NCBI GenBank assembly: GCA_020344015.1
Contig: CP070812.1
Coordinates: 4,573,990 to 4,631,965, forward strand
Reading direction: 5' to 3'
DNA from: Gemmatimonadota bacterium
GTDB lineage: Bacteria > Gemmatimonadota > Gemmatimonadetes > Palauibacterales > KS3-K002
DNA: 57,976 nt
Under the pieces are notes generated by a model that saw only the letters and a list, made by a program, of their open reading frames with translations, had not been told where the DNA came from and did no database searches. Below, in pieces: positions 16,283 to 24,211 of this stretch (within the stretch, counting starts at the first letter, position 1; the number at the start of each line of letters is the position of its first letter). The position numbers were made by a program, and so were the translations under genes.

Positions 16283-17347
16283 ATGAAGGCGAACTCGGTG
16301 GAGTTCTTCAAGAACCTGCTGGCCCTGCCTGGACCGTCCGGATTCGAAAGCGCGCCGGCGAACGCCTGGCGCGACGAGGCTCAGCAGTTCGCTGATCGTG
16401 TCTGGGGCGACGTCGCCGGTAATAGTTTCGCGGCAGTCAATCCAGAAGGAGCGCCCCGTGTCATGATGGCAGGCCACATCGATGAGATCGGCCTGATGAT
16501 CAATCACATCGATGATGACGGCTTCCTCTATTTCTCCACCATCGGTGGCTGGGATCCCGAGATCATCGTAGGCCAGCGTGTCGAGATCCTCACGCGCAGC
16601 GGCGCAATCCGTGGCGTGATAGGTAAGAAGGCGATCCACTTGCAGGAAAAGGACGACCGCGATCGAGCGTCGAAGGTCAAGGACCTCTGGATCGACATCG
16701 GCGCCCGCGACGGAGCGGAGGCGCGGGAATTGGCGCGCGTCGGCGACGCAGCCGTGCTGGCCGCCGATGTTGTGGAACTGCCGCACGGGCGTATCGCGTC
16801 GCGTAGCATCGACAACCGGATGGGCGCGCTGGTAGCGCTCGAGGCTCTTCGCCGGCTGGCCGCCGCTCGGCCGGCGGCGGCGGCCGTGGCCGTGGCGACG
16901 GCCCAGGAAGAGATCGGCGTCGGGGGAGGCGGTGCGCGGCCCGGAGCCTTCGGACTCGACCCGCAGGTCGCCATCGTCATCGATGTGACCCACGCGACCG
17001 ACTACCCGGGCGCTGAGAAAAAGGGTTACGGCGATCATCGCCTAGGTGGTGGCCCGGTTCTCAGCCGGGGCTCGGCCGTTAACCCGCTGCTGTTCGAGCG
17101 CTTGGTCGAGGTGGCGGAGCGTGAGAAGATCGCTTTCTCCATCGAGGCGACACCGAGCAGGACGAGCACCGATGCCGACAGCATCGTGACAGCGCGGATG
17201 GGCATAGCGACGGCTCTTGTGTCGGTACCCAACCGCTACATGCATTCACCGAACGAGATGGTGGCGCTGGAGGACCTCGAGCGGGCGGCGGAACTGATCG
17301 CGGCGACGGTTAGAAGCCTCTCAGAGAGTGACAGCTTCGTGCCCTGA
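16283..17347 (+). CDS. M42-family metal aminopeptidase (glutamyl aminopeptidase / FrvX-like)
   Basis: 354 residues, usual for cytosolic tetrahedral (TET) aminopeptidases. Metal and catalytic groups are in order: H in MAGHIDEIGLM (near residue 66), D in SRSIDNRMGA, the catalytic EE in TAQEEIGVGGG, D in DVTHATD, and the last H in RYMHSPNE. The PDZ-like apical insertion lies between the first two. It trims N-terminal residues from peptides and probably feeds amino-acid catabolism. No signal peptide. It starts 31 nt after the E1 alpha gene and may share its transcript. Some M42 members are endoglucanases, but the motif pattern suits peptidases. Confidence 0.9.
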   Translation: MKANSVEFFKNLLALPGPSGFESAPANAWRDEAQQFADRVWGDVAGNSFAAVNPEGAPRVMMAGHIDEIGLMINHIDDDGFLYFSTIGGWDPEIIVGQRVEILTRSGAIRGVIGKKAIHLQEKDDRDRASKVKDLWIDIGARDGAEARELARVGDAAVLAADVVELPHGRIASRSIDNRMGALVALEALRRLAAARPAAAAVAVATAQEEIGVGGGGARPGAFGLDPQVAIVIDVTHATDYPGAEKKGYGDHRLGGGPVLSRGSAVNPLLFERLVEVAEREKIAFSIEATPSRTSTDADSIVTARMGIATALVSVPNRYMHSPNEMVALEDLERAAELIAATVRSLSESDSFVP

Positions 17348-17386
17348 CGTCGCAGTGAACGCTGATCGGCAGTCGCCTTCAGCGTA

Positions 17387-17456
17387 CGCCGTTCTTCGAT
17401 CAGGCGCTGTCTCGATGTTTGATGTTGGATCTTCGACGTCCGACGTTCGCTACAAC
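17387..17456. repeat. Convergent intergenic sequence with inverted words
   Basis: Between the M42 gene and the 92-aa gene, ACGCTGA near 17358 is matched by TCAGCGT near 17378. Farther on, GATGTTTGATGTTGGATC is a rough reverse complement of TTCGACGTCCGACGTTCG. The layout (repeated short words, then their complement) resembles the better-preserved palindromes elsewhere in the window, with different words. It could serve as a two-way terminator. Confidence 0.35.
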
Positions 17457-17457
17457 A

Positions 17458-17736
17458 CTAGTCCGAAGTGTCCTTCCTCACGTCGTTCAGTTCATCGGAC
17501 CGGTAGACCGGGACATCCATCGAGGTGCTCCGCTCGTAGAGCTCGAGCAGCTGCTTCTTGGAAAGCTTGTCGACGTCGCCCTGCGAGGAGAAACTATCCT
17601 CGGGCACCTCGACGACACGGTACGGGCGCTGGCCCGTGGGCTGGCTGAGAAAAAGGACCAGACGCATACCCGGGCGCGGCCGTTCCTGGCCCAGGCGCGC
17701 CTTCCAGACGTCACCGTCGACTTTGATCTTGGCCAT
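17458..17736 (-). CDS. Small hypothetical protein downstream of DtxR regulator (92 aa)
   Basis: 92 residues starting MAKIKVDGDVWKARLG. It is probably a small beta-barrel followed by an acidic/lysine C-terminal helix (GDVDKLSKKQLLELYER). I do not recognise it. The chosen ATG lies 10 nt after the stop of the DtxR-type gene; an earlier in-frame ATG at 17781 would run into that gene. It should be co-transcribed with the regulator, which suggests a link to metal homeostasis, but this is context only. Confidence 0.6.
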   Translation of the reverse strand: MAKIKVDGDVWKARLGQERPRPGMRLVLFLSQPTGQRPYRVVEVPEDSFSSQGDVDKLSKKQLLELYERSTSMDVPVYRSDELNDVRKDTSD

Positions 17737-17746
17737 AATCTCCGAT

Positions 17747-18466
17747 TTAGTTGTTGGCGGCGTCATCGCTTGCGCCGCCATCGTTTGCCTCGTCCTGCAA
17801 TTCTACCCTGACGATCTCTGCCAAACCGCGGCCGAGCGAGCGCTCGCGCCCGCCTACACGCACGCGGATCGGCCCCTCAAAGGGCTCGTGCTCCATGACT
17901 TCGACCAGAGTGCCGGGGTAAAGACCCAACTCTGCAAGGTAGCGAAGCCGCCCTTCGTCTGCATCGCTCACTTCTTGGACGATCACGCTCGCACCCGCGC
18001 TCACCTCGGATAGCGCCGGGTGCCTCAGCTCGGTTACCTCTCCCTTGGCCGTCGGGATCGGGGAGCCGTGTGGGTCCAGCTCGGGGTGGCCCAGCACTTC
18101 CGCCATCCGCTCCACGAGTTCGTCCGATGCGGAGTGCTCGAGACGCTCGGCCTCGGCATGCACACGGTCCCAAGAGTAGCCCAACTTCTCGATCAGATAG
18201 GCCTCGATCACTCTATGTCGCCGGATGATCCGCAGCGCCTCTAGCTCACCCGCCTCGCTCAAGCGCACACCGTGGTAGGGCTCGTAATCCACGAGGCCGC
18301 GCTCCGCCAGGCTCTTGATCATGTTGGTCACCGAGGCCGGTGAGCGATCGAGCAGCTGGGCGAGGGCCGTGGTGCTCACCGGCGAGCTCTCCCGCTGGAG
18401 ATGCCGGATCGCCTTCAAGTAGTCCTCAACGGCGTGGGACGGGTCGCCACTTTGCCTTGTCGCCAT
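17747..18466 (-). CDS. DtxR/MntR-family metal-dependent repressor with FeoA-like domain
   Basis: 239 residues in three parts: an N-terminal winged HTH (VSTTALAQLLDRSPASVTNMIKSLAERGLVDY), a dimerisation/metal domain with HRVIEAYLIEKLGYSWDRVHAEAERLEH, and a C-terminal SH3/FeoA-like domain near residues 155-220 (ELGLYPGTLVEV). The H and E residues in the second domain are at positions expected for the metal sites. These proteins bind DNA with Fe(II) or Mn(II) and repress uptake systems. Which metal is not clear. It is divergent from the PHP gene at 18635, with about 170 nt between. Confidence 0.88.
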   Translation of the reverse strand: MATRQSGDPSHAVEDYLKAIRHLQRESSPVSTTALAQLLDRSPASVTNMIKSLAERGLVDYEPYHGVRLSEAGELEALRIIRRHRVIEAYLIEKLGYSWDRVHAEAERLEHSASDELVERMAEVLGHPELDPHGSPIPTAKGEVTELRHPALSEVSAGASVIVQEVSDADEGRLRYLAELGLYPGTLVEVMEHEPFEGPIRVRVGGRERSLGRGLAEIVRVELQDEANDGGASDDAANN

Positions 18467-18634
18467 AATTTTTCGTCCGGGCTAAAAGTCGGCCGCCCCC
18501 CCGGGCGTGTCAATCCGGCTTCCGTTGACCTCTCTGTAGCGCCCGGGTAGCTTAGCGCGGTCGGCCGTGGGCCTACCGGCTCCCGGCCTCTCTTTTACGG
18601 GAACCCAAGGTTGTTCTTAGGGGTGGTCCAACGC

Positions 18635-19510
18635 GTGACGGATCGCGACCGGTTCGACGCACCGAGTGACGTCGTCGATAGGATCGATCTCCACCTGCAC
18701 TCCGACCGCTCGGATGGGCTGCTGGGGCCGGCAGCGGTGATTGCCGCGGCCCAGGAGGCAGGACTGAGGGCGGTGTCTTTGACCGATCACGACACTCTGA
18801 ACGGTGTCGAGGAGGCAGCGGAGGCGGCTGCGGAGATAGGGCTCCCGTTCGTCCCCGGGATCGAATTCTCCTGCTACGACGATAACGGTTCGACGCACTT
18901 GCTCGGCTACTTCGTCGATCCCAGCCACGCCGAGCTCACCGAGTATCTGGCGAACGCCCGAGAGCTGCGCGTCGAACGGGCCCAGAAGATGGTGGAAAAG
19001 CTCAACCGGCTGAGTGTTGAAGTGACGCTGGACGATGTCAGGGCGCAGGCGTCCGAGCAGGGCCTGATCGCGCGGCCGCACGTGGCACGCGCACTGGTAG
19101 CGGGCGGTTGGGTGAAGGACTATAACGAGGCGTTCTATCGTTTCATCGCCGACGGCCAGCCGGCCTACGTGCCGACCTGGCGATTGAGCCCGGCTGAGGG
19201 GGTCCGCCGCATTCAAGATGCCGGCGGCCTGGCAATCCTGGCTCACGGTGGCAAGAGTCACAGCGAATCGGCCATCCGCGCGTTGGTGGACGCCGGACTC
19301 GACGGGCTCGAGACGCTTCATCCCGAGCACGGGCCCTACGAGGTGCGACGGCTTCGCCGGCTCGCCGAACAGCACGGACTACTCGAGACCGGTGGTTCGG
19401 ACTGGCACGGCCCACACGATGGCCGGCGCGGGCAGTTGGCCTCGCAGCCGGTCCCTTACGAGTGGTACGTTAGATTGCGTGATGCTGCTGAAGAACGCGC
19501 CAGCCAGTGA
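18635..19510 (+). CDS. PHP-domain phosphoesterase (TrpH / RNase AM-like)
   Basis: About 291 residues. The PHP metal motifs are HLHSDRSDG, TDHDTLNG, PGIEFSC and the late DWHGPH, which build the three-metal site. Family members remove the 3' phosphate of 3',5'-bisphosphonucleotides or act as 5'-3' RNA exonucleases. The start is uncertain: TTG 18611, GTG 18623 and GTG 18635 are in frame. I prefer 18635 because AGGGGTGG precedes it by about 8 nt and the protein then begins close to the first motif. Thioredoxin reductase follows after 37 nt. Confidence 0.82.
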   Translation: MTDRDRFDAPSDVVDRIDLHLHSDRSDGLLGPAAVIAAAQEAGLRAVSLTDHDTLNGVEEAAEAAAEIGLPFVPGIEFSCYDDNGSTHLLGYFVDPSHAELTEYLANARELRVERAQKMVEKLNRLSVEVTLDDVRAQASEQGLIARPHVARALVAGGWVKDYNEAFYRFIADGQPAYVPTWRLSPAEGVRRIQDAGGLAILAHGGKSHSESAIRALVDAGLDGLETLHPEHGPYEVRRLRRLAEQHGLLETGGSDWHGPHDGRRGQLASQPVPYEWYVRLRDAAEERASQ

Positions 19511-19547
19511 GGTATCGAGGGGCGCGCTGAAGATAGAGGATCTAGAG

Positions 19548-20513
19548 ATGACGAACGACGCGGGCGAAAGGGAATTCGAGCTGGTCATCATCGGCGCGGG
19601 CCCGGCCGGGCTCACCGCCGGACTCTACGCGAAGCGATCGGAGCTGGAGGCCGTCGCGCTGGAGCGCGGGCTGCCCGGTGGCCAGTTGCTGAATACAGAC
19701 GTCATCGATGACTATCCCGGCCTCCCGGAGGTCGAAGGTCGCGAGCTGGCCGAGCGCATGACGAACCACGCCACGAAGTTCGGTTTGCGGATCGACACTG
19801 CGACGGTGACCGGGATCAAGAAGCTCGAGGACGGCGACTTCCGCATCGCCACGGCGGAGGGTCCCGTCTACAGAGCGCCGGCGGTCATCCTCACCGCCGG
19901 CGGCACGCCGGTCAAACTCAACGTACCCGGTGAAGAGGAGTACGCCGGCCGCGGTGTCAGCTACTGCGCCATCTGTGACGGTGCCTTTTTCAAAGGCGAA
20001 ACGATCGCGGTGGCCGGCGGTGGCGACGCGGCCACCGAGGAGGCCGAGTTCCTGACCCGCTACGTCGACAAGCTCTACCTGATTCACCGCCGCGATGAGC
20101 TTCGCGCCCAGAAGATTCTACAGAAAAGGATCTTCGAGAACCCGAAAATCGAGGTGGTCTGGGACACGGTGATCGAGGAAGTGCTTGGGGACGCCAACGG
20201 GATGACGGGGCTACAACTCAAGAACGTCAAATCCGGCGAGGGTAGCACCCTCGACGCCACCGGCCTCTTCGTGTTCATCGGCTTTCGTCCCAACACTGGG
20301 CTGCTCGAGGATCACGCCGATCACGACGCCGGCGGCTACCTGATCACCGATCGCGACATGCGCTCGTCGATTCCCGGACTGTTCGTCGGTGGCGACTGCC
20401 GCGCCCAGCTGACCCGCCAGATCACGACTGCCGTCGGCGACGCCACGACTGCGGTCATCGCCGCCGAGAAGTACCTCACCGAGCTGAAAGAGGCGCGCCA
20501 GGCGGTGCGCTGA
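19548..20513 (+). CDS. trxB: Thioredoxin-disulfide reductase
   Basis: 321 residues, typical for the low-molecular-weight NADPH:thioredoxin reductase. FAD-binding GAGPAG near residues 16-21, the redox pair in CAICDG near 140-143, the NADPH-binding GGGDAATEEA near 160, and the C-terminal FAD motif GLFVGGDCR are all present. It regenerates reduced thioredoxin in the cytosol. I chose the ATG at 19548 (AGAGGA about 9 nt upstream); the frame is open farther upstream but there it overlaps the PHP gene. No thioredoxin gene is adjacent. Confidence 0.95.
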   Translation: MTNDAGEREFELVIIGAGPAGLTAGLYAKRSELEAVALERGLPGGQLLNTDVIDDYPGLPEVEGRELAERMTNHATKFGLRIDTATVTGIKKLEDGDFRIATAEGPVYRAPAVILTAGGTPVKLNVPGEEEYAGRGVSYCAICDGAFFKGETIAVAGGGDAATEEAEFLTRYVDKLYLIHRRDELRAQKILQKRIFENPKIEVVWDTVIEEVLGDANGMTGLQLKNVKSGEGSTLDATGLFVFIGFRPNTGLLEDHADHDAGGYLITDRDMRSSIPGLFVGGDCRAQLTRQITTAVGDATTAVIAAEKYLTELKEARQAVR

Positions 20514-20550
20514 GAGGGTGATTGGTGCAACCCAGCGGCCGGCTTTTGCG

Positions 20551-20578
20551 TTGACATAAGGGCGTGCACGACTAAAAT
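20551..20578 (+). promoter_or_regulatory. Sigma-70-type promoter of the IscA-family gene
   Basis: TTGACA at 20551-20556, a 16-nt spacer, and TAAAAT at 20573-20578: a near-consensus housekeeping promoter. Transcription should start near 20585, about 50 nt before the ATG. Confidence 0.65.
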
Positions 20579-20636
20579 CCCGGTATCGATAATTGTTAGC
20601 GAAACGAGTGTAAGGACTTTAGGGAGAACGAGATAG

Positions 20637-20990
20637 ATGGCTCATACGCAGCAGACCGCTTCCCTCAGCCTCACCGCCGAGGCCGCCGAGAAGGCGCGCG
20701 AGTTCTTGGGGCAACAGAACCTTACACCTGAGGCGGCGGGATTGCGGGTAGCCGTGCTACCCGGTGGGTGCTCCGGCTTCCAGTACGGGCTGAACCTGGA
20801 GGAGGAGCCGCGTGAGGACGACGAGATCATCGTGTCGAACGGGATCCGTCTGTTCGTCGATCCCTTCAGCTCTCAGTATCTGCAGGGCACGGTGATCGGC
20901 TATCACAGCTCATTTCAGGGTTCGGGCTTCACCTTCAGCAATCCGAACGCCTCCGGCGGCTGCGGCTGCGGGTCCTCGTTCGCGGTATAG
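20637..20990 (+). CDS. A-type iron-sulfur cluster carrier (IscA/ErpA family)
   Basis: 117 residues. The three conserved cysteines of the A-type carriers are C45 (GGCSGFQYG), C109 and C111 (GGCGCGSSF), which hold or transfer the Fe-S cluster. It delivers clusters to apo-proteins in the cytosol; this window contains possible clients such as the molybdopterin enzyme, the ferredoxin subunit and endonuclease III. It is transcribed alone, with its own promoter and terminator. The choice among IscA, ErpA and SufA names cannot be made from sequence alone. Confidence 0.92.
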   Translation: MAHTQQTASLSLTAEAAEKAREFLGQQNLTPEAAGLRVAVLPGGCSGFQYGLNLEEEPREDDEIIVSNGIRLFVDPFSSQYLQGTVIGYHSSFQGSGFTFSNPNASGGCGCGSSFAV

Positions 20991-21009
20991 GGAGCGGGGG
21001 CGGCGGTGT

Positions 21010-21039
21010 AAGGGCCCGCGCCAGCGGGCCTTCCTTTTT
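21010..21039 (+). terminator. Rho-independent terminator after the IscA-family gene
   Basis: GGCCCGC (21013-21019) pairs with GCGGGCC (21024-21030) around a 4-nt loop, extended by AA/TT with one bulge. A T-run (CCTTTTTG) follows immediately. This is the clearest intrinsic terminator of the window. Confidence 0.85.
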
Positions 21040-21084
21040 GCCTCCTCCCGCTAGACCTTATCTTCTCGAAGACATGGAGGACGG

Positions 21085-21714
21085 TTGAAGATCCTGGGCT
21101 TTGCAGTGGGGCCCTTGCAGGCCAACGCCTATCTGGCGATCTGTGAAGAGACGAGGCGCTGTGCGCTGGTCGACCCGGGCGCCGAGGCGGAGCGGCTGCT
21201 GGCTGCCGCGGCGAACCAGGGTGCGCAGATCGATTCGATCCTGCTGACGCACGCGCACCTCGATCACATCGGCGGCGTGGCTGCGGCGAAGCGCGAGACC
21301 GGCGTTCCGATTTATCTGCATACGGCCGATGCCGAGCTGTATCGCGCCGCGCCCATCCAGGCGCGGGGGTTCGGGCTGCAGCTCGAAGAACAGCCAGAGC
21401 CCGATCGGGAGCTGGAGGACGGGCAGATCCTCGAGGTGGGGGAAGGGAAGCTGGAAGTTCGTCACACGCCTGGACACTCGCCGGGCCACGTCTGCCTGGT
21501 CGGCGACGGGTTCGCTCTGGTGGGCGATTGTGTGTTCGCCGGCTCGATCGGCCGAACCGATCTGCCGGGCGGCGACTACCGGACTCTGATGGATTCGATC
21601 AACGAAAAGCTCCTCACGCTTCCCGATGAGACCACCCTCTACTCGGGTCACGGCCCAGAGACGACAGTGGGAAGGGAGCGCCGGACCAATCCCTTCCTGA
21701 CTGGAGTCTTCTAG
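21085..21714 (+). CDS. MBL-fold hydrolase (glyoxalase II-like, YcbL type)
   Basis: 209 residues. The metal-binding motif THAHLDHIGG and the later HTPGHSPGH, GDCVFAGSIGRTDLPGG and YSGHGPET are all those of single-domain glyoxalase II-like metallohydrolases. It probably hydrolyses a thioester; S-lactoylglutathione is not certain because use of glutathione by this organism is unproven. The TTG start at 21085 is supported by GGAGG about 6 nt upstream and by the motif distance. It is followed after 71 nt by the first DHH gene. Confidence 0.87.
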   Translation: MKILGFAVGPLQANAYLAICEETRRCALVDPGAEAERLLAAAANQGAQIDSILLTHAHLDHIGGVAAAKRETGVPIYLHTADAELYRAAPIQARGFGLQLEEQPEPDRELEDGQILEVGEGKLEVRHTPGHSPGHVCLVGDGFALVGDCVFAGSIGRTDLPGGDYRTLMDSINEKLLTLPDETTLYSGHGPETTVGRERRTNPFLTGVF

Positions 21715-21785
21715 TGGAACGGGTGAGCGAAGGTCTGGGGGACTGCTCTGACTGAGCGCGGGAGAACTCAGCCTCGAGAGGTCCT

Positions 21786-22859
21786 GTGAGAAAAAAAGGA
21801 CAAACGAATCGCGGAGTCGGATGCGGCAAGCCGCGGCTCGCCGAACTCAAGGCGGCGCTGGACGGCGGCGGCCAGATGCTCATCCTGACACATGACAACC
21901 CGGATCCCGACGCTCTGGCGAGCGCCTTCGCCCTGCTGAAGCTGGTGGAGACGTTCGACGGCCTTGCGGCGCGCATCGGATTTGGCGGCTTCGTCGGTCG
22001 CGCTGAGAACCGCACAATGGTCCGGGAGCTGCAACTTCCCGTGAAGCAGACCAGCCGGGTGACCTTCGACGACGCCGACGTCATAGCGCTGGTCGATACG
22101 CAGCCGGGCACGCTCAACAACTCGCTGCCGGATGATCGTAAGGCGACGATCGTCATCGACCATCACCCGATCCGTCCCGAGACGAAAAAGGTGAAGTTCG
22201 CCGATGTGCGTGAGGGCTGCGGCTCGACCTGCACGATAATGACGCAGTATCTACAGGCTGCGGGCGTCCCGCTGGTGGGGGACGTGGCGACCGCCCTCTT
22301 TTACGGGATCCAGTCGGAGACGCAGGACCTGGGGCGCGAGGCCGAGCAGGCCGATATCCAGGCGAGCCTGGCGCTCTACCCGGGAGCCAATCGCGAGTTG
22401 ATCTCCCGCATCCGCTACCCGGACCTGGGACGCCCGTACTTCAAGTCGCTGCATCGCTCGCTCGAGCGAGCGCGCACGCGCGGCCCGGTGATCATCTCGT
22501 ACATCGGCATGCTCGACTATCCGGATCTCGTGGCCGAACTGGCCGATTTCTATCTGCGCTTCGAGGGCGCCTACTGGTCCTTCTGCATTGGGCAGTTCAA
22601 AGAAGACATAGTCATCTCGATACGGACATCGCTGCGCGATGCAGCCGCGGGTGACTTATTGCGTCGGGTGGTCGGAAAAGATGGAAGCGCCGGCGGTCAC
22701 GGCATGATGGCCGGCGCGCGCGTGCCGATCCTCGACCTGTCGGCCGAGGACGTCCGCCTGAGAATGGAAGAACTGGTGAACCGGTTCATCAAAGAGCTGG
22801 GCGTCGAGGACGAGACGGGCGGCGGCCTTCTCGATTCCACCGCGGCGGGTGGGACCTGA
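21786..22859 (+). CDS. DHH-family phosphoesterase
   Basis: 357 residues, DHH plus DHHA1 domains. Motifs are THDNPDPDALASAFAL, ALVDTQPG, the name-giving VIDHHPI, and a C-terminal GGHGMMAGA. Such proteins include nanoRNase/pAp phosphatase NrnA and c-di-AMP or pGpG hydrolases; no regulatory domain (CBS, PAS) is fused here. The GTG start at 21786 gives MRKKGQTNRG. It is followed after 13 nt by dephospho-CoA kinase. A second, only distantly similar DHH protein is encoded at 25965, so the two may have different nucleotide substrates. Confidence 0.85.
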   Translation: MRKKGQTNRGVGCGKPRLAELKAALDGGGQMLILTHDNPDPDALASAFALLKLVETFDGLAARIGFGGFVGRAENRTMVRELQLPVKQTSRVTFDDADVIALVDTQPGTLNNSLPDDRKATIVIDHHPIRPETKKVKFADVREGCGSTCTIMTQYLQAAGVPLVGDVATALFYGIQSETQDLGREAEQADIQASLALYPGANRELISRIRYPDLGRPYFKSLHRSLERARTRGPVIISYIGMLDYPDLVAELADFYLRFEGAYWSFCIGQFKEDIVISIRTSLRDAAAGDLLRRVVGKDGSAGGHGMMAGARVPILDLSAEDVRLRMEELVNRFIKELGVEDETGGGLLDSTAAGGT

Positions 22860-22872
22860 CGAGGAGGACGTC

Positions 22873-23481
22873 GTGCTCAGCGTGGGTCTCACGGGGAACG
22901 TAGGTGCCGGCAAATCGACCGTCGTCGCCCTGTTCGCCGGCTGGGGCGCGACGGTCATCGATACCGACGTTCTGGCCCGCGAAGTAGTTGAACCGGGCAG
23001 CCCGGCGCTGGCGTTGATCGGCGAGCTGTTTGGCGAAGAGGTAGTCACGGAAGAGGGCGAGCTTGACCGCGCCGCCGTTCGGCGCGTCATCTTCGCTGAC
23101 CTCGGAGCCCGTGAACAGCTCGAGGCGATCCTGCATCCGGCCATCCGCGCGCGCTTTGCCGAGCTCCTCATCGAGGCGGAAGCACGCGGCGATCGCATCG
23201 TGATCGGAGTAGTACCGCTGCTCTACGAGAAGTCGATGGAGGCAGACTTCGACGCTGTGCTGCTCGTCGACGCGCCGCTCGATGTGCGGATCGAACGATT
23301 GGTGAGCAAGCGTGGGCTGAGCGCCGATGAGGCCCGTGCAATCGCCGCCGCGCAGATGCCGGCTGAAGAAAAACGAGCGCGCGCCGACTTCATCATCGAT
23401 AACGACTCCGACATCCCGACACTCGAACGGCGGGCATGGGAGACCTGGAAAGAGATCGAGAAGTTGAGCCGGTCGCCGTGA
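22873..23481 (+). CDS. coaE: Dephospho-CoA kinase
   Basis: About 202 residues. P-loop GNVGAGKST near residues 8-16, DTDVLAREVVEPGSP and the late lid region with RRxWETW-like ending match CoaE, which phosphorylates dephospho-CoA at the 3'-OH of ribose in the last step of CoA synthesis. I chose the GTG at 22873 because GAGGAGG lies 5-12 nt before it; an earlier GTG at 22849 overlaps the DHH gene by 11 nt and adds eight residues. The stop overlaps the start of the next PHP gene (GTGA). Confidence 0.93.
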   Translation: MLSVGLTGNVGAGKSTVVALFAGWGATVIDTDVLAREVVEPGSPALALIGELFGEEVVTEEGELDRAAVRRVIFADLGAREQLEAILHPAIRARFAELLIEAEARGDRIVIGVVPLLYEKSMEADFDAVLLVDAPLDVRIERLVSKRGLSADEARAIAAAQMPAEEKRARADFIIDNDSDIPTLERRAWETWKEIEKLSRSP

Positions 23482-24128
23482 GCACGCTGCGGCTCGACCT
23501 GCACATCCACACTAGGGCTTCCTACGACTGCCTCAGCGATTACCCAGATGTCATCGCCACGGCTCGTGCCCGCGGGCTCGACCGCATCGCCGTCACCGAC
23601 CACAACGAGATCGAGGGAGCCCTCCGAGCTCGCGACCTGGCACCCGAGCTGGTGATCGTCGGCGAGGAGATCAAGACCGCGGAGGGAGTCGATGTCATCG
23701 GCCTCTTCATCTCAGAGAAGATCCCTAAGGGGAGGCCGGCGGTCGAGACCGCCCAAGCCATCCGTGGGCAGGGCGGGCTGATCTACATTCCCCATCCGTT
23801 CGCCGGCGGCAAAGGTCCCGGCCCCCAGGTGCTGGCAGCGATCGAGCCCTATGTCGATGTCGTCGAGATCTTCAACGCACGCATCCATAAGCCGGCGCTC
23901 AACGAAATGGCGAAGCAATGGGCGGAAAAGCGGGACCTGGCGGGCGGCGCCGGCTCCGATGCCCACACGCTGCGCGAGATCGGGCGTGGCGTGATCGAGG
24001 TGCCGGAGTACGCTGGTAGCGAGGGCTTCCTCGATGCTCTGCGAGCCGGCCGCATCGTCGGTCGCTACTCGAGCTACCTCGTCCACCTTGCCTCGACCTG
24101 GGCGAAGATCGCGCCCCGTGCCCGGTAG
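23478..24128 (+). CDS. PHP-domain metal-dependent phosphoesterase
   Basis: 216 residues. PHP motifs DLHIHTRASYDC, VTDHNEIEG, GEEIKTAEGVDVIGLF and GGAGSDAHT give the expected metal ligands. The GTG at 23478 overlaps the coaE stop by 4 nt (GTGA), and the first motif begins only six residues in, so this start is well supported. The protein is smaller than and distinct from the PHP protein at 18635. Substrate unknown; PHP proteins of this size may be nucleotide or sugar phosphatases. Confidence 0.85.
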   Translation: MSTLRLDLHIHTRASYDCLSDYPDVIATARARGLDRIAVTDHNEIEGALRARDLAPELVIVGEEIKTAEGVDVIGLFISEKIPKGRPAVETAQAIRGQGGLIYIPHPFAGGKGPGPQVLAAIEPYVDVVEIFNARIHKPALNEMAKQWAEKRDLAGGAGSDAHTLREIGRGVIEVPEYAGSEGFLDALRAGRIVGRYSSYLVHLASTWAKIAPRAR

Positions 24129-24142
24129 CGACCGGTCGTTGC

Positions 24143-24171
24143 TTGACACCTCCAGCCCACGCCCGTAGAGT
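24143..24171 (+). promoter_or_regulatory. Sigma-70-type promoter of the sodium:amino-acid symporter
   Basis: TTGACA at 24143-24148, a 17-nt spacer and TAGAGT at 24166-24171. The ATG follows 41 nt after the -10 box. The spacing and -35 box are optimal. Confidence 0.6.
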
Positions 24172-24211
24172 AGCGCGACCCTGACCGCCTTTCACTGAAC
24201 TGCGAAATCAC

